From Lachnospiraceae bacterium (GTDB lineage: Bacteria > Bacillota > Clostridia > Lachnospirales > Lachnospiraceae): a DNA stretch of 7,437 bases. Below the pieces are notes generated by a model that did not search any database, was not told where the DNA came from, and was given only the letters and a program-made list of their open reading frames with translations. Made by a program: the position numbers and the translations under genes. The stretch is from assembly GCA_900772845.1 (NCBI GenBank), contig CAAGSD010000151.1:1-7437 (forward strand), in the 5' to 3' direction. Of this stretch, positions 5,918-7,437 are shown in pieces. The number at the start of each line of letters is the position of its first letter. The stretch's first letter is position 1.

Positions 5918-5946
5918 AGTATAATTTCTGATGATCTTTCTGTCTA
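5918..5946 (-). promoter_or_regulatory. Candidate internal sigma-A promoter for ntpK onward
   Basis: On the minus strand TAGACA (5946-5941) matches TTGACA in 5 of 6 positions and TATACT (5923-5918) matches TATAAT in 5 of 6. The spacer is exactly 17 nt. The -35 element overlaps the ntpI stop codon. Transcription would start near 5911 and give a leader of about 110 nt before ntpK. Matches of this quality occur by chance in A+T-rich DNA, so this is a prediction. Confidence 0.5.
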
Positions 5947-7437
5947 TTTTACAGAGCGGAACGGCTCAAATTTGCGTCCTGTACCTTTGTAGAAGCGGCT
6001 GAACATTTCGTAATATTCCAGACGAAGTACCTGGATACCTACGATCAGACCCTCCATACCGCTTACAAAAAGGTTTCCCAGAATTACTACTATCCAGTTC
6101 AGGTTTCCGCTTTCTGCGCCTGCAAGCATGAGAACGACTTCCATCATTGCTGCATGGCTGACTGCGAAAGCTCCGATACGGACGAAGGAAAGGGTATTGG
6201 AGAAGTAGCTTAACAGGACTTCAAACATTTCAAAAAGTCCCTGTACAATGAACATTCCCTTCTCTTTCGGCATAACTTCTGATTTCTTCTCAATGAGGGC
6301 TGTAAGTGGCTCTTTCAGGAAAATCAGGATCAGTGGTACGCCGAACATGATAAACAGTACGATACCTCCTGGAAGTGTTTTGCCATTCAGTATCAGTGCA
6401 ATGGAAACAACTGCAGAGCCGTAGAATACCAGACCTGCCACTGAGTTTGTATCAAACCAGATGTGTTCTACGTCTCCGGCTTTCCAGGCGTTCAGAATGT
6501 TAAATACCATACATAAAAGGATCAGGCACATACCAAAACCAATGGCAACAATAAATACCGTATTCAGCTTACCGATAAACGGAACTGACATCATATTGTT
6601 CATCGGGCGCAGCCACAGGGCAGGTATCACATCTTCGAACCCGAAGATACTTCCGAACATAAATCCGAAGATTGTGGAGAACACACCTGCACAACTGATA
6701 ATGCCTGCCAGTGTGATATGTTTGAATTTATAAAGCAGGAAACCTCCGATAAAGAGCAGTAATCCCTGCCCCACATCACCGAACATTGCACCGAAGATAA
6801 AGGAATAAGTCAGTGCCACAAACCATGTAGGATCCATTTCGTTATAGGCCGGAAGACCATACATCTTAATGTACATTTCAAATGGTTTAAACAGTTTCGG
6901 GTTCTTCAGTTTGGTAGGTGGCTGCTGGTGGATGCCTGGCTTCAGATGTTCGTCCTCTTCACCGTCAATAATGCAGAAAATGCGGCTGTCGTCTTTGATA
7001 TCATTCTGGAAAGAATGGGCATCTTTCTCTGTCATCCATCCACATAAGATATAGAAAACGTCCTTATCCCCATGTGTACATGCTGCAAGTCTGCGCACAT
7101 CAAAGTTACCGGAAAGCTGTGCGATAGCATTGCGGGAGGCAACGATATCTTTCTGGTTTCTAAGAAGAAAATCTGCTTTTTTCTGATCAGCAGATGCCAG
7201 ATCAGCAGCAACTCTGTTACGTGTTTCAGTCAGTTGTTCGAATGCTTCTTTTGCTGTTCCTTCATACGTATCCGGCATATAAATACGCTCGAAGTGCATG
7301 GAAGAATAGACGGCTTTTACTTTCTGGGCTTCGTGCTCCGGGACAAAATACAGACCCCAGACATACTGGTCATCTTCATCACATTTAATGAAAATTGTGT
7401 CCAGATTTTCGTAAATATACTTTTCGAATTTCTGGTA
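5944..7437 (-). CDS. ntpI: V-type ATP synthase subunit I, 5'-truncated by window edge (membrane stator)
   Basis: Stator membrane subunit (equivalent to eukaryotic subunit a) that forms the ion half-channels beside the K ring. The last 497 residues are present. The frame stays open through the right edge, and full-length homologues are about 650 residues, so some 150 N-terminal residues are missing. The visible part has a cytosolic region to about residue 185 with a charged helical section (about 57-105), then a membrane domain with about seven or eight helices from around 200. Conserved features are MDPTWFVALTYSFIFGAMFGD (201-221), R420 in FVRIGAFAVSH, and E462 and R472 in GMEGLIVGIQVLRLEYYEMFSRF; the arginines are the likely essential stator charges. 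A Met at 7299 is internal and not the start. The stop is TAG at 5946-5944. Confidence 0.96.
   Translation of the reverse strand, partial: YQKFEKYIYENLDTIFIKCDEDDQYVWGLYFVPEHEAQKVKAVYSSMHFERIYMPDTYEGTAKEAFEQLTETRNRVAADLASADQKKADFLLRNQKDIVASRNAIAQLSGNFDVRRLAACTHGDKDVFYILCGWMTEKDAHSFQNDIKDDSRIFCIIDGEEDEHLKPGIHQQPPTKLKNPKLFKPFEMYIKMYGLPAYNEMDPTWFVALTYSFIFGAMFGDVGQGLLLFIGGFLLYKFKHITLAGIISCAGVFSTIFGFMFGSIFGFEDVIPALWLRPMNNMMSVPFIGKLNTVFIVAIGFGMCLILLCMVFNILNAWKAGDVEHIWFDTNSVAGLVFYGSAVVSIALILNGKTLPGGIVLFIMFGVPLILIFLKEPLTALIEKKSEVMPKEKGMFIVQGLFEMFEVLLSYFSNTLSFVRIGAFAVSHAAMMEVVLMLAGAESGNLNWIVVILGNLFVSGMEGLIVGIQVLRLEYYEMFSRFYKGTGRKFEPFRSVK

Noticed and set aside
1..7437. CRISPR arrays, insertion sequences, tRNA or rRNA genes
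   Set aside because: No regularly spaced repeats, transposase-like frames, terminal inverted repeats or structural RNA signatures were seen.

Overview
The window is the 3' part of a V-type (V/A-type, archaeal-like) ATPase/ATP synthase operon on the minus strand, followed by an unusual A+T-rich non-coding region with clustered DnaA-box-like sequences. The protein sequences, the strong AGGAGG-type ribosome binding sites, the moderate G+C coding DNA and the compact gene order suggest an anaerobic Firmicute of class Clostridia, most likely a gut-type Lachnospiraceae. The taxonomy is inferred from protein style and was not tested by a search.

Layout, in transcription order (right to left): ntpI, 5' end beyond the right edge (7437-5944); a 144-nt gap with a candidate internal promoter and a structured leader; ntpK, the c-ring proteolipid (5799-5368); ntpF (5366-5058); a 90-nt gap; ntpE (4967-4380); ntpA, the catalytic subunit (4387-2615, overlapping ntpE by 8 nt); a 62-nt gap with a small hairpin; ntpB (2552-1170); ntpD (1151-534); and a strong rho-independent terminator (about 523-481). 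All seven reading frames are intact. Three starts (A, B, K) were moved inward to the first Met behind a good Shine-Dalgarno sequence.

Together the genes encode most of a rotary ATPase. A and B form the A3B3 head, D and F the central shaft, E one strand of the peripheral stalk, K the membrane rotor ring, and I the membrane stator with the ion half-channels and essential arginines. Subunit C (the socket between shaft and ring) and the short coiled-coil partner of E are not in the window and are presumably upstream of ntpI or elsewhere.

Positions 1-533 contain no convincing gene. They hold four exact TTATNCACA DnaA boxes plus several near matches. These form two clusters (about 15-86 and 342-426) flanking roughly 240 bp of very A+T-rich DNA (82% A+T over 181-300), with an 11-bp exact tandem repeat abutting one perfect box. 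This resembles a chromosomal replication origin or a DnaA-titration/regulatory locus. It is the most interesting part of the window. The ATPase genes are conserved and ordinary in sequence; the points of interest there are the intercistronic control signals and the proteolipid's ion-site residues.
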